A stretch of 64,000 nucleotides of DNA, taken from NCBI GenBank assembly GCA_052067355.1, contig JBQHQH010000008.1, forward strand, positions 1 to 64,000. Reading direction: 5' to 3'. The DNA is from CABMKH01 sp040797625. GTDB taxonomy: Bacteria > Bacillota > Clostridia > Tissierellales > Tissierellaceae. The position numbers and the translations under genes were made by a program. Numbering within the stretch: position 1 is the first letter of the stretch; each line of letters opens with the position of its first letter. Positions 1 to 8,024 of the stretch are shown here, piece by piece. Below the pieces are notes generated by a model that saw only the letters and a list, made by a program, of their open reading frames with translations, was not told where the DNA came from and did no database searches.

Positions 1-1
1 A

Positions 2-364
2 ACAGATACCGAGTACCATACTTTATTCCAAGCTGAAGAAAGTCCCCACAGTTCACTATATAAATATATATATAATAATAGGGAGAACTTAAGTGGAAAA
101 TATTATATCTTCGGAAATCAAATTGGAACTGCTGTAGCTAATATGGTTGGATTAATAGATATAAAAAGAATAATTGCCCATAAAATATCAAAACCAGGAT
201 TGGATATCTTGAAAGAAAAAGATATTGAATTAGAATATAATGAAATCATTGATTTAGTTAAATCTAGCAAAAATACAAATAATGTTTGTTCACTTGAAAA
301 ATTGCTTTTAAATATTGACAATGAAGAAGCGTTAAGATTAATGAATCAAAAATATATAGACTAA
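2..364 (+). CDS. DUF1893 domain protein, 5' end outside the window
   Basis: The frame is open from base 2 to the stop at 362-364, so the gene enters from the left and its start is not visible. The product resembles the DUF1893 family, small proteins of unknown function. Family-like elements occur in order: a Gly-rich stretch with IGTAVANM, then HKISKPGLDILKEKDIELEY, then a Cys-containing segment (NVCSLEKLLLNIDNEEA) near the C-terminus. An ATG at 143 lies inside the conserved domain and is not a credible start. The stop is followed by a hairpin at 370-409. This is family recognition by eye; no biochemical role is known. Confidence 0.6.
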   Translation, partial: TDTEYHTLFQAEESPHSSLYKYIYNNRENLSGKYYIFGNQIGTAVANMVGLIDIKRIIAHKISKPGLDILKEKDIELEYNEIIDLVKSSKNTNNVCSLEKLLLNIDNEEALRLMNQKYID

Positions 365-369
365 ATAAT

Positions 370-409
370 AGAAATGGACAGGGACTTACAGAAAGCCTTG
401 TCCATTTCT
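370..409. terminator. Hairpin terminator, possibly bidirectional
   Basis: AGAAATGGACA (370-380) pairs perfectly with TGTCCATTTCT (399-409), with extra GG/CC pairs inside. It sits just after the DUF1893 stop and before the end of the AraC remnant on the other strand. The downstream tract is only moderately T-rich. Confidence 0.6.
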
Positions 410-437
410 ATTTATCTATATATGACATATTTAAATC

Positions 438-659
438 CTATATCTCACTTGGTAAAATTCCCAACTGTCTTTTAAATACCTTAGAAAAATATCTATAATC
501 TGAGTATCCAACTATTCTTGCTACATCCATAACCTTATATTCTCCACTTTGTAAAAGCCCTACAGCTTTCTCTATTCTAAGAAAGGTTATATACTCTGAA
601 TAACTCATCCCCAGCATCTCCTTCAATCTCTTACTCAAATATCCTTCTGATAGATACAC
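438..659 (-). pseudogene. Remnant of an AraC-type DNA-binding domain
   Basis: The frame encodes only the C-terminal AraC/YesN-type double helix-turn-helix: YLSKRLKEMLGMSYSEYI, then RIEKAVGLLQSGEYKVMDVA and the conserved GYSDYRYFSKVFKRQLG. The first possible start is GTG at 659, preceded immediately by an in-frame TAA (665-663) and with no ribosome binding site. The receiver or ligand-binding half expected in this family is absent. It is therefore most likely the 3' stump of a deleted regulator, although a very short DNA-binding protein cannot be excluded. Confidence 0.6.
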
Positions 660-666
660 ATTTTAC

Positions 667-700
667 AAATAACCATCACTTTAAAAAGCGATGGTTATTT
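667..700. terminator. Perfect 11-bp stem hairpin downstream of the EamA gene
   Basis: AAATAACCATC (667-677) is the exact complement of GATGGTTATTT (690-700) with a 12-nt loop. It lies 53 bp past the EamA stop, with A/T runs on both sides. The weak T-tract makes it a probable rather than certain terminator. Confidence 0.45.
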
Positions 701-752
701 CTAGGAAAAACTTATATAATATGAAATTTTCTAGTATCTATGTCTTTAGGAT

Positions 753-1658
753 TCAATTTAAAGCCAATAATAACAATGCACATACTACCATTCCAATCCC
801 CATAAAGTCGATTTTAAAGAGCTTTGCTCCCATAAATGCTACGGCTATTATAGTTGACATTACTGGTTCAACAAGACTAAGTATACTCGCCTTTTGAGCT
901 CCAATATTCTTTAACCCTGTTAAATGAAACAAGAATGGAAACAAGGTACCCGATAGAGTTACGTACAAAATTCCTAAAACACTTCCTATATCCATTGAAA
1001 GTGAAGTTCTCCAAGGTCTAAATACTAAAGAAAACCCAATTCCTGATATAGTCATTGCCCATCCCAATACTAAAATTGTACTATATTTTTCCTGTAGTGC
1101 ACCAAAGACCAAATTGTAATTTACACATCCAAAAACAGCAATCATCCCAAATATAAAAGCTGATTTTGTAATGGCTATCTGATCAATTCTTCCATGAGTT
1201 ACAATTAAAAATGTTCCTACCAGTGCAATAATCAACGCAATTAAAACGCTTTTAGATGGTAATTTTCTATAATTAATAGATGTGATTATAACTATTATAA
1301 AAGGGGCTAAAGATTGTAAAATTGTAGCAGTTGCAGCATTAGAATGTTTAACTGCAACAAAATATCCATATTGCATAACCAATATTCCACAAAATGCAAA
1401 ATATACAAGCTTTATAAGTTCATCCCTATTATGAAATATGTTAAATACTTCTTCTCTAATATAGATATATTGATAGATAAGTAAGATCACTCCTGAGAAT
1501 ACAAGCCTAAACATTGTAAGATGTTCAGGTGTAACTCCCTTGTCCCTAAATAAATAGACTCCTATATTTCCATTTATAGCCCACAGAACAGTACTAATTA
1601 TTACAAACAGCATTCCCCTAGTATTGGCATCTTTTGCCTCTAAATCTTTTATATCCAA
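753..1658 (-). CDS. EamA/DMT-family transporter
   Basis: A 301-residue integral membrane protein of the drug/metabolite transporter (EamA) superfamily, probably exporting an amino acid or other small metabolite. Two EamA repeats are visible as about ten hydrophobic segments. The N-terminal repeat starts with GMLFVIISTVLWAINGN, and the second repeat has the family-like loop GTLFPFLFHLTGLKNIGA followed by a final LSLVEPVMSTIIA motif. Length is normal for the family. The start is TTG at 1658, supported by AGGAGG eight bases upstream. It is a single-gene unit, and neighbours do not indicate a substrate. Confidence 0.85.
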   Translation of the reverse strand: MDIKDLEAKDANTRGMLFVIISTVLWAINGNIGVYLFRDKGVTPEHLTMFRLVFSGVILLIYQYIYIREEVFNIFHNRDELIKLVYFAFCGILVMQYGYFVAVKHSNAATATILQSLAPFIIVIITSINYRKLPSKSVLIALIIALVGTFLIVTHGRIDQIAITKSAFIFGMIAVFGCVNYNLVFGALQEKYSTILVLGWAMTISGIGFSLVFRPWRTSLSMDIGSVLGILYVTLSGTLFPFLFHLTGLKNIGAQKASILSLVEPVMSTIIAVAFMGAKLFKIDFMGIGMVVCALLLLALN

Positions 1659-2058
1659 ATATTTCCCCCTCCTATAATCACATCAAATTATATGGACCTT
1701 ATATTAATTTCAACCTTCACAATTGCCTTATTATTGCGAATAACTATATACTAAATCATAACATATACCATAAAGCATTTGCCACAAAAAACCAGTAAAA
1801 GCATGTATGTATTTGCTCTTACTGGTTTTAGATGACGTAATATATTACTTAATTACAATATAAATATATTTATGAAATTTAAACAACGTTTACTAATATT
1901 ATAGATATTACCTCTATATCTCTTCAAGATATGTTTATAAGCTATTATATAGTCCTCTGAGAGTCCTCAAATATTTTCTCATTGCCTAACCTTTTGCATC
2001 TCTATAATATCTATCAAATTTTTTGCCAACAAATATAGATGCTATAAATCACCTATAT
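1659..2058. other. Non-coding interval upstream of the EamA gene
   Basis: This 400-bp AT-rich stretch holds the terminator at 1788-1829. The rest, about 1840-2058, shows only short interrupted frames on the minus strand and no intact gene. No riboswitch-like conserved element was recognised. Confidence 0.5.
1788..1829 (-). terminator. Rho-independent terminator of the hydrolase/carrier operon
   Basis: On the minus strand AAAACCAGTAAGAGCAAA pairs with a TGCTTTTACTGGTTTT arm and is followed by more T residues. It lies about 230 bp past the stop of the beta-lactamase-fold gene. Confidence 0.75.
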
Positions 2059-2889
2059 TCATATTACCATATGATCATATATTATCTTTGACACTTTTGC
2101 AATCATCTTGCTCCCCTCATTATCTGAAGATAGATTACTAGTATATAGAGCAAGTATATATTTATGTCCTCTAGGTAACATAAATATACCAACATCATGT
2201 TGAACCTTCCACAATTCACCAGTCTTATGAGCTACTATAACAGTGCCTTCTTCTACAGCATCGCTATAGATACTGGGATCATCTGGTTCTAAAGCAGGAA
2301 TTAAATATGGTAGTTTTTGTCTCAATTGCTGTCCCTTCATTATATCTATCAATATGTTAGATACACCTTGAAATCTATCATCATCATTTACTAACATCTT
2401 CAAAAGATACCCCATATCTCTAGGAGTAGTAATATTATCTTTACCTAATTTTAATGATTCAAAATCCATCATCTTTCTCTGAAACTTTGTAGAAATCAAG
2501 CCTATACTATTACAAAATTTAGTAACCTCTTCAGCCCCTCCAATCAAATCGACTATCTGATTTGTAGCTATATTATCACTTAATATTATGGTTAATTTGG
2601 CTAAATCCATAATTGTAGGTCTATACTTTTTATCTAATTCCTTTATTATTCCAGTGCCACCAACTCTGTTTACTTCATCAATCTGAATTTGTTCTCCTAA
2701 ATCAATCAACTCAGATTTTCCCTTAATCAATAGAAATAATACTAAAGGAATTTTAATAGTACTAGCTGCTGAAAACTCCATATCAGAATTTATACATATT
2801 CTTTTACCTGTAGATAAATCCTCAAAATACATTCCCACAGTTCCATCTAATTCACCGAGAGCTGAAAATATACTTTTTTCTAAAGACAT
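2059..2889 (-). CDS. Class A beta-lactamase-fold serine hydrolase, cytosolic
   Basis: A 276-residue penicillin-recognising-fold hydrolase. The three signature elements are present: S43-T-I-K46 (SxxK nucleophile), S104-D-N106 and K222-T-G. The omega-loop region reads KMMDFESLKLGKDNITTP and lacks the ExxLN motif that carries the deacylating Glu of true class A beta-lactamases. There is no signal peptide, since the sequence begins directly with the soluble domain, so it should act in the cytoplasm rather than on extracellular beta-lactams. It lies 19 bp downstream of the carrier gene in one operon, which suggests hydrolysis of an imported amide or peptide. Start ATG 2889 follows GGAGGTGG. Fold confident; substrate unknown. 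Confidence 0.75.
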   Translation of the reverse strand: MSLEKSIFSALGELDGTVGMYFEDLSTGKRICINSDMEFSAASTIKIPLVLFLLIKGKSELIDLGEQIQIDEVNRVGGTGIIKELDKKYRPTIMDLAKLTIILSDNIATNQIVDLIGGAEEVTKFCNSIGLISTKFQRKMMDFESLKLGKDNITTPRDMGYLLKMLVNDDDRFQGVSNILIDIMKGQQLRQKLPYLIPALEPDDPSIYSDAVEEGTVIVAHKTGELWKVQHDVGIFMLPRGHKYILALYTSNLSSDNEGSKMIAKVSKIIYDHMVI

Positions 2890-2908
2890 TAAGTACCACC
2901 TCCTTATT

Positions 2909-4225
2909 CTATAATAAAATTGATAGTATAACTATTACTATAAGTAATGTAACTATAATTGAATATCCAAGCTTTAACATGGACTTAACATCTTTAGATT
3001 GAGCAAGCCCCATAGCCCCAAGCATATCCCCACCAGGATAGGCAAAGGAAGTTATCTGACTTCCTATTAATAGCACTGCAGACCATAGTCCCATGTGAAT
3101 TCCTAATTCATTTACCATATTAGAAAATAGACTATCCATAAGTATAGATTGGGCAACTGCTGCACCATTTATTCCAAATATGCCTATTAAGCTAGTTAGT
3201 ACAGCAAACACTGTTTGACTACTATTTACAATAAGAGGCTCTAATATATCAAATAGAGCATCAAAAGCACCTGATTCTTGAACAAATATCAAGAATGGCT
3301 CAAATAGTATAAACATTACAAACAACCATATTAACTTAGACATACCTTCAAACATCGTATCTGCTATCTCGCCTATCTTTAGTCCAGCGGCTATACCTGT
3401 AGTAATAGCAACTGTTATCATTATAAATATTGCATATGAAGCTCCACTCTTAATCGCTACACCATATATGATAAGTATCAAAAAAGTCAATAAAAATACT
3501 ATTGTAGCCCTCTTTGTTTCTAGAGTCGCAATATATCTTTCTTCCCCTTCTCTGTCTTCATTATCAAATTTATATTTTCCAAATGTAATCTTTTGAGTAT
3601 GCTTAGCCATAATATATGTTATAATCCACATACAGATTGAAACGGGTAATCCTGCATATAATAATATTTTTCCATAGGACAATCCTGTCAACTCCATAAG
3701 GGTTACCATGGGAGGACTAAATGGCCCAAGAAAAAGTCCAGTTTGCCCAGCTCCCTGAAATATAACTGCAAGGGTACTAGGTGTTATTCCCATTGTTGAA
3801 ATCAATGGAATTACTATTGGAGCTATTATAGCATTAGCACCTGCCATAGTTCCCAATAATGTAACTAACAAAATTGATGTTATCATGGTTCCAATTATAG
3901 CTTTTCTCTCAGTATTTATACCTATTTTATCCATCATTATATGAACCAGATTCTTTGCAACACCTGTCTTGCTTAAAACTGCACCCAATCCTGAACCCAA
4001 GATTATTATAAAACCAATAAGAGCCATAAATGATCCCATTGCATCTGCAATAACAGATCCCAATTGAAGAATAGGCTGTTTTACAAGGATTGCACCTAGT
4101 AAGACACATATAAATACATTTACAACTGGATGTGTATTCTTCTTAAAGGATAAGAGAATATAGATAATTAGAGGCAACAGTCCTACAATTGGCGGTAGAT
4201 TAAATAATAATTCTCTTGCTTCCAT
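2909..4225 (-). CDS. NhaC/ion-transporter superfamily carrier
   Basis: A 438-residue polytopic membrane protein with about 11-12 hydrophobic segments. The repeated elements GSGLGAVLSKTGVAKNL, TMAGANAIIAPIVIPLI and GAGQTGLFLGPFSPPMVTL are typical of the ion-transporter superfamily (NhaC-type Na+/H+ antiporters and related carboxylate carriers). The second half has GINGAAVAQSILMDSLF and a C-terminal AYPGGDMLGAMGLAQS. Start ATG 4225 is preceded by AAAGGAGG. It is the first gene of an operon with the cytosolic serine hydrolase, so an organic solute is a more attractive substrate than Na+ alone; that is inference. Arsenite or citrate carriers of the same superfamily are alternatives. Confidence 0.6.
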   Translation of the reverse strand: MEARELLFNLPPIVGLLPLIIYILLSFKKNTHPVVNVFICVLLGAILVKQPILQLGSVIADAMGSFMALIGFIIILGSGLGAVLSKTGVAKNLVHIMMDKIGINTERKAIIGTMITSILLVTLLGTMAGANAIIAPIVIPLISTMGITPSTLAVIFQGAGQTGLFLGPFSPPMVTLMELTGLSYGKILLYAGLPVSICMWIITYIMAKHTQKITFGKYKFDNEDREGEERYIATLETKRATIVFLLTFLILIIYGVAIKSGASYAIFIMITVAITTGIAAGLKIGEIADTMFEGMSKLIWLFVMFILFEPFLIFVQESGAFDALFDILEPLIVNSSQTVFAVLTSLIGIFGINGAAVAQSILMDSLFSNMVNELGIHMGLWSAVLLIGSQITSFAYPGGDMLGAMGLAQSKDVKSMLKLGYSIIVTLLIVIVILSILL

Positions 4226-4436
4226 TTGATAATTCCTCCTTTATGATTTCATATACTCCTCAATAATTCTAATATTTCATTTTTCACAATCCAAAATATA
4301 AAACATTCTATATTAGTAGTTTAACCATTGCTTAAAATTAAACTCACTCCTTTTGTTCTTAATTACAAAGATCATCATATTTATTCAAAAAATATCCTAC
4401 ATCAATATCTTAATTCCAGTCATAATTCTATTAAAC

Positions 4437-4478
4437 AAACAAGGTCAAAAAATGTATGCTACATTTTCGACCTTGTTT
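4437..4478 (-). terminator. Rho-independent terminator after deoD
   Basis: The minus-strand stem AAACAAGGTC-GAAAATGTA pairs with TACATTTTTTGACCTTGTTT around a 3-nt loop and is followed by GTTTAA. One mismatch lies in a stem of about 20 bp. Confidence 0.75.
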
Positions 4479-4553
4479 ACGACGATTTAAGCATCTGAAT
4501 AAACAGGTGACTTTTCAATATTACTAGGTATAGTAATATATTTGTATTAAATA

Positions 4554-4573
4554 TAATTCTTTTAAAAGAATTA
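4554..4573. repeat. 20-bp perfect AT-rich palindrome
   Basis: AATTCTTTTAAAAGAATT (4555-4572) plus one flanking T/A pair is self-complementary with no spacer. It lies between the deoD stop and its terminator. It could be an operator or chance in AT-rich DNA. Confidence 0.4.
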
Positions 4574-4650
4574 CCCGGATTATATGATATTCTTAATATA
4601 TGAATCTTATGCCACAATCCTTATAATTTTCTCTCCTATTTTTAAGTATT

Positions 4651-5352
4651 CTATGCCAGCTCCAATGCTATTTCCATCATATTAGTAAATCCAGTCTCTC
4701 TTTCCTTTGAAGTAGTTTCTAATTTTGTAACTAAAGAATCTGAAACTGTAAGAATAGTTAAAGCATTTACTCCTGCAGCTGCAGCATTACAATAAAGTGC
4801 ATAAGCTTCCATCTCTACTGCAAGAACCCCCATATCAGCCCACTTCTTATATACTTCTGAATTAGCATTATAGAATACATCACTAGTCAATATATTTCCT
4901 ACTTTGACTTCTATATTCTTTTCTTCTGCTATCTTCTTTGCCCTATATAATAGATCCCAAGATGCTATAGCAGAATATGTCCCTGGTAGATCATATTGGT
5001 GATCATACCTAGAATTTGTACATGCCCCCATACCTAAAATAATATCATATAATTCTAAGTCTTTATTATATGCTCCACATGAACCTACTCTAATAAGATT
5101 TTTCACTCCAAAAAAATGTATCAATTCATAAGAATAAATCCCTATAGACGGAGCACCCATACCAGTTCCCATAACTGATATCTTCTTTCCCTTATACGTT
5201 CCTGTATATCCAAACATATTCCTTACATCATTAAATTGAACTACATCCTCTAAATAAGTATCAGCTATAAATTTAGCCCTAAGTGGATCCCCTGGTAATA
5301 ATATAGTTTCAGCAATATCTCCTTTTTTAGCATTAATATGAGCTGTTGTCAT
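4651..5352 (-). CDS. deoD: Purine nucleoside phosphorylase, DeoD type
   Basis: A 233-residue bacterial hexameric-type purine nucleoside phosphorylase: (deoxy)nucleoside + phosphate to free purine base + (deoxy)ribose-1-phosphate. Visible features are the N-terminal TILLPGDPLRAKFIADT phosphate-binding segment, MGTGMGAPSIGIYSYEL, GSCGA, the nucleoside-contact motif VEMEAYAL near residue 180, and the catalytic Asp at about 205 in TVSDSLVT. Length is exactly typical. Start ATG 5352 has GGGGAG upstream. It sits next to a molybdenum/purine-hydroxylase region and would supply free hypoxanthine or guanine to that pathway. Its own terminator suggests a separate transcript. Confidence 0.93.
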   Translation of the reverse strand: MTTAHINAKKGDIAETILLPGDPLRAKFIADTYLEDVVQFNDVRNMFGYTGTYKGKKISVMGTGMGAPSIGIYSYELIHFFGVKNLIRVGSCGAYNKDLELYDIILGMGACTNSRYDHQYDLPGTYSAIASWDLLYRAKKIAEEKNIEVKVGNILTSDVFYNANSEVYKKWADMGVLAVEMEAYALYCNAAAAGVNALTILTVSDSLVTKLETTSKERETGFTNMMEIALELA

Positions 5353-5441
5353 ATGATCACTCCCCGTTTTATAATTTTCAAAACTATATAGCTAAATCAT
5401 AACATATCCTACTATAAAATTTCTATTGTGAAGATATGATA

Positions 5442-5975
5442 TTATAAGATATACCTATCTAAATCCACTAGAAAAGTATCCTTATATCCAATGATTTTAT
5501 TGATAAAAAAATTATTATCCTTTCTTAATGAAACTATCATATCTTTCTTTTCAAATAATAGCAGTATTTCTGTTTGATAATTTATAGCTTCTAATTCAAG
5601 AAATCCTATTTCATCAATAATTATAGTATCCTTAGTACTACTGTTATATCTTTTCAAAATTTCCAATCCTACGTTTTCAAATCCTTCCACTACTGGATTC
5701 ATAATATTATCAATTCTTTTACCTATTATTACATTTACATTATTATCTAATATATCTTCTAATATTACGGTTTCCAGTAAGCCATCATCTTCTCTTGTTA
5801 TATAGGTTCTTATTCCTCCAAAATTATCATAATCCTTTAATATTTCTTTTAACAATGTGGTTTTCCCAATTCCTTTACTACCCGTTATGAGTAAATGCCT
5901 TTTTTTACTCATATAGAAAGATTTCATTATATATTCTTTCAATTTCTCTGGTGCTTTCCTCTCTAAATCTTTCAT
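5442..5975 (-). CDS. P-loop NTPase, THEP1-like, coupled to a ModE-like gene
   Basis: A small P-loop NTPase resembling the NTPase_1/THEP1 nucleoside-triphosphatase family. It has Walker A GSKGIGKTT (residues 32-40 of the long form) and Walker B TIIIDEIGFLE near residue 117, with Leu-rich helices between. The first ATG is at 5975, inside the 3' end of the preceding gene with AAGGA close upstream. An ATG at 5912 overlapping the previous stop as ATGAGTAA is an equally good coupled start and would give about 156 residues starting just before the P-loop. It is the last gene of the importer/ModE-like operon. A role in metal or cofactor handling is inferred only from that position. Confidence 0.6.
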   Translation of the reverse strand: MKDLERKAPEKLKEYIMKSFYMSKKRHLLITGSKGIGKTTLLKEILKDYDNFGGIRTYITREDDGLLETVILEDILDNNVNVIIGKRIDNIMNPVVEGFENVGLEILKRYNSSTKDTIIIDEIGFLELEAINYQTEILLLFEKKDMIVSLRKDNNFFINKIIGYKDTFLVDLDRYIL

Positions 5976-6243
5976 ATTTCCTTATCAACTCCATAGCTTC
6001 ATCTGTTAGGCTTGAACCTCCACCCCAGGAGCCTCCAATTTCTCTATCCAAGAGATTAATGTTTAGATTGGTTTCTGTTCTTTTTATAATTTTAGTGGCT
6101 TTTGAATAGGACATCCCCATTTCTTGTGCCGCCTTGTTTAGTGAACCTAATTTATCTACTAGTATCAATAATGACAATGGGCCCTGTCCAAATATCTTTT
6201 CACCGCTTTTATTCTTTAGCCATAAACTATATCCAGCCTTCAA
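5905..6243 (-). CDS. ModE-like winged-helix regulator
   Basis: A 112-residue single-domain regulator matching the N-terminal DNA-binding part of ModE (LysR-like winged helix): GPLSLLILVDKLGSLNKAAQ, then MGMSYSKATKIIKRTE as recognition helix, then LLDREIGGSWGGGSSLTDEA as the wing. The C-terminal molybdate-binding (TOBE/MOP) domains of full ModE are absent, as is common in clostridia, so molybdate sensing must be indirect or use another partner. It starts 4 bp after the ABC ATPase gene and its 3' end overlaps the NTPase gene. The likely job is Mo- or W-responsive control of this operon or of the molybdoenzyme genes nearby (inference). Confidence 0.75.
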   Translation of the reverse strand: MKAGYSLWLKNKSGEKIFGQGPLSLLILVDKLGSLNKAAQEMGMSYSKATKIIKRTETNLNINLLDREIGGSWGGGSSLTDEAMELIRKYERFREESTREIERIYNEIFLYE

Positions 6244-6247
6244 AACA

Positions 6248-7012
6248 TCACCTCACAATTACATATTTGCTCATATGCTCTACTATGCTAATTTCTCCGT
6301 ATATTTTAGAAAAAACATCAAGTAGGAAATCTAAATTTACATCCTTTGTATCAAATTCAAAAAATATTGTCCCATTTTTTAATATAATTATTTTATCACA
6401 GTATTGTAGAGCTAAATTAGGGTCATGCAATGTTATTATCCCAATTTTATTTTGATTTTTTATTATATTTCTTATACTTTCTAAAACCATGTGTTTATTT
6501 TTAAAATCTAATGCACTATCGGGTTCATCAAATAGCATAATTTCTGCATTCTGCATTAATGCTCTAGCGATTATAATTAGTTGCTTTTGTCCTTCACTTA
6601 AATTCAAAAAATTGCTCTCTGCATATACATCCATGCCTATTAATTCTAACATTCTATACGCCATTTCCCTATGTTTATTATTTGGCGTTTCAAATATGGA
6701 TAAGTAAGAGGTTATTCCCATAAGGACCACATCTATAACTTTTGTATCATATATAACGCTATGCCTTTGAGGCATAAAACTAATATGTCTTGCCCTTTCT
6801 TTTTCGTTTAACATAAGCAAATCTTCTTCACCTATTACCACTTGCCCACTAATTGGTTTTAATAATCCGCCTATTGTTTTTAATAATGTAGTTTTGCCTG
6901 CACCATTTAGACCTAAAAGGGCTGTAAACTCTTTTGGCTTTATGGAGAATCCGATATTATGAACTATTATTTTGTTTTTATATCCTGCTTGGATGTTTTT
7001 AATATGTAACAT
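6248..7012 (-). CDS. FecCD-type ABC importer, ATP-binding subunit
   Basis: A 254-residue ABC ATPase of the metal-chelate/cobalamin/molybdate class. Motifs: Walker A GLNGAGKTT (about 34-42), Q-loop SFMPQRH, signature LSEGQKQL (about 138), Walker B EIMLFDEPDSALD, and switch His in TLHDPNLALQ. It forms a transporter with the permease and lipoprotein genes upstream; the gap to the permease is 10 bp. Sequence alone cannot separate iron-siderophore from molybdate/tungstate uptake. The ModE-like gene 4 bp downstream and the cofactor genes upstream favour a MolBCA-type oxyanion system. Confidence 0.85.
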   Translation of the reverse strand: MLHIKNIQAGYKNKIIVHNIGFSIKPKEFTALLGLNGAGKTTLLKTIGGLLKPISGQVVIGEEDLLMLNEKERARHISFMPQRHSVIYDTKVIDVVLMGITSYLSIFETPNNKHREMAYRMLELIGMDVYAESNFLNLSEGQKQLIIIARALMQNAEIMLFDEPDSALDFKNKHMVLESIRNIIKNQNKIGIITLHDPNLALQYCDKIIILKNGTIFFEFDTKDVNLDFLLDVFSKIYGEISIVEHMSKYVIVR

Positions 7013-7022
7013 GATATCTCTC

Positions 7023-8024
7023 CTACTTTAAACGACTCATAAGGTATGCTAAAAATGGCGATCCAATAAATGTAGTTAATATACTTATAGGAATTTCGCT
7101 ACTTGCCATACTTCTTGCAAGTATATCAGCTACAAGTAGTATTATTGCTCCTACCAATGCACTTAAAATTGTAGTGTTGAAATCATTTTTCTTTGTTAAC
7201 ATTCTTGCTATATGAGGTCCTATAAGTCCAATAAATGAAATAAATCCTGTAACACTTACGATACTTGCTACTACTAATGTAGCTGCAATAATAACAATTA
7301 CTCTTATTGTGTCAACCTTTACTCCTAAACTTTTTGCCTCCTCATCACTTAAGGAAAGTACATTAATTTGCCATCTCAAAAAAAATAAAACTAATATTCC
7401 AATTACAAAATAGGGTAATATAGAAATTAACTTATTGCCTGTAATTGAAGCAAAGCTGCCCATTGTCCAAAACTCAATAGCAGCTAATTCTCTTTCAGGA
7501 TCAGCTATATACTTTAAAAACATAATAAAACCTTGTGCAAGTGAACTTACAGCAATTCCTGCTAATACAAAGGTACTAATACTCCTATTTTTACATATTT
7601 TTGTTAGGGTAAGTGCTATAAATACTGCACACAATCCTCCTAAGAATGCAAAAGCTATAATAGATATAGTGCTACCAGCAAAAAATACTATTGCTATGGC
7701 AGCACCTAAATTAGCACCTGAAGATACACCTATAATATCAGGTGTAGCTAAAGGGTTTTTAAAAACAGTTTGGTAAACACTACCCGATACACTTAATCCT
7801 ACACCTGCTAATAATACCATTATTGTTCTAGGCAATCTTAAAGTATAAAATACATTACTTGTCATATCCCTTACCTCATTGCCTAGTATAATATTAAAGA
7901 TCTCTTGAATAGAAATAGGATATCTGCCAACTCCAATTGATATGATAAATGCTGCCACCATCAAAATGGTGGCTACAGTTATTTCAGAATATAATTTTCT
8001 TGAATATATCTTTTGTGTTTTCAT
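7023..8024 (-). CDS. FecCD-family ABC importer permease
   Basis: A 333-residue permease with about ten membrane segments. Family hallmarks include TLRLPRTIMVLLAGVGLSVSG, the NPLATPDIIGVSSGANLGAA motif, and the cytoplasmic coupling region GFISFIGLIGPHIARMLT. The start ATG overlaps the lipoprotein stop as TAATG, giving tight translational coupling. It presumably works as a homodimer with the ATPase encoded next. Substrate is probably molybdate or tungstate on context; the family also carries ferric siderophores, haem and cobalamin. Confidence 0.88.
   Translation of the reverse strand: MKTQKIYSRKLYSEITVATILMVAAFIISIGVGRYPISIQEIFNIILGNEVRDMTSNVFYTLRLPRTIMVLLAGVGLSVSGSVYQTVFKNPLATPDIIGVSSGANLGAAIAIVFFAGSTISIIAFAFLGGLCAVFIALTLTKICKNRSISTFVLAGIAVSSLAQGFIMFLKYIADPERELAAIEFWTMGSFASITGNKLISILPYFVIGILVLFFLRWQINVLSLSDEEAKSLGVKVDTIRVIVIIAATLVVASIVSVTGFISFIGLIGPHIARMLTKKNDFNTTILSALVGAIILLVADILARSMASSEIPISILTTFIGSPFLAYLMSRLK

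Larger units (their letters stand above)
4226..4650. other. Intergenic region with terminator and palindrome
   Basis: This 425-bp interval separates deoD from the carrier operon. It contains the deoD terminator (4437-4478) and a perfect AT-rich palindrome (4554-4573). The portion nearest 4226 should hold the carrier operon promoter, but no convincing -35/-10 pair was picked out. No coding potential was seen. Confidence 0.5.

Noticed and set aside
1840..2058. Short interrupted minus-strand frames suggesting a gene remnant
   Set aside because: Only short fragments between stops and no family recognised; chance in AT-rich DNA cannot be excluded.
2059..2889. Antibiotic-resistance beta-lactamase
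   Set aside because: No signal peptide and no ExxLN motif; carrier linkage suggests metabolism.
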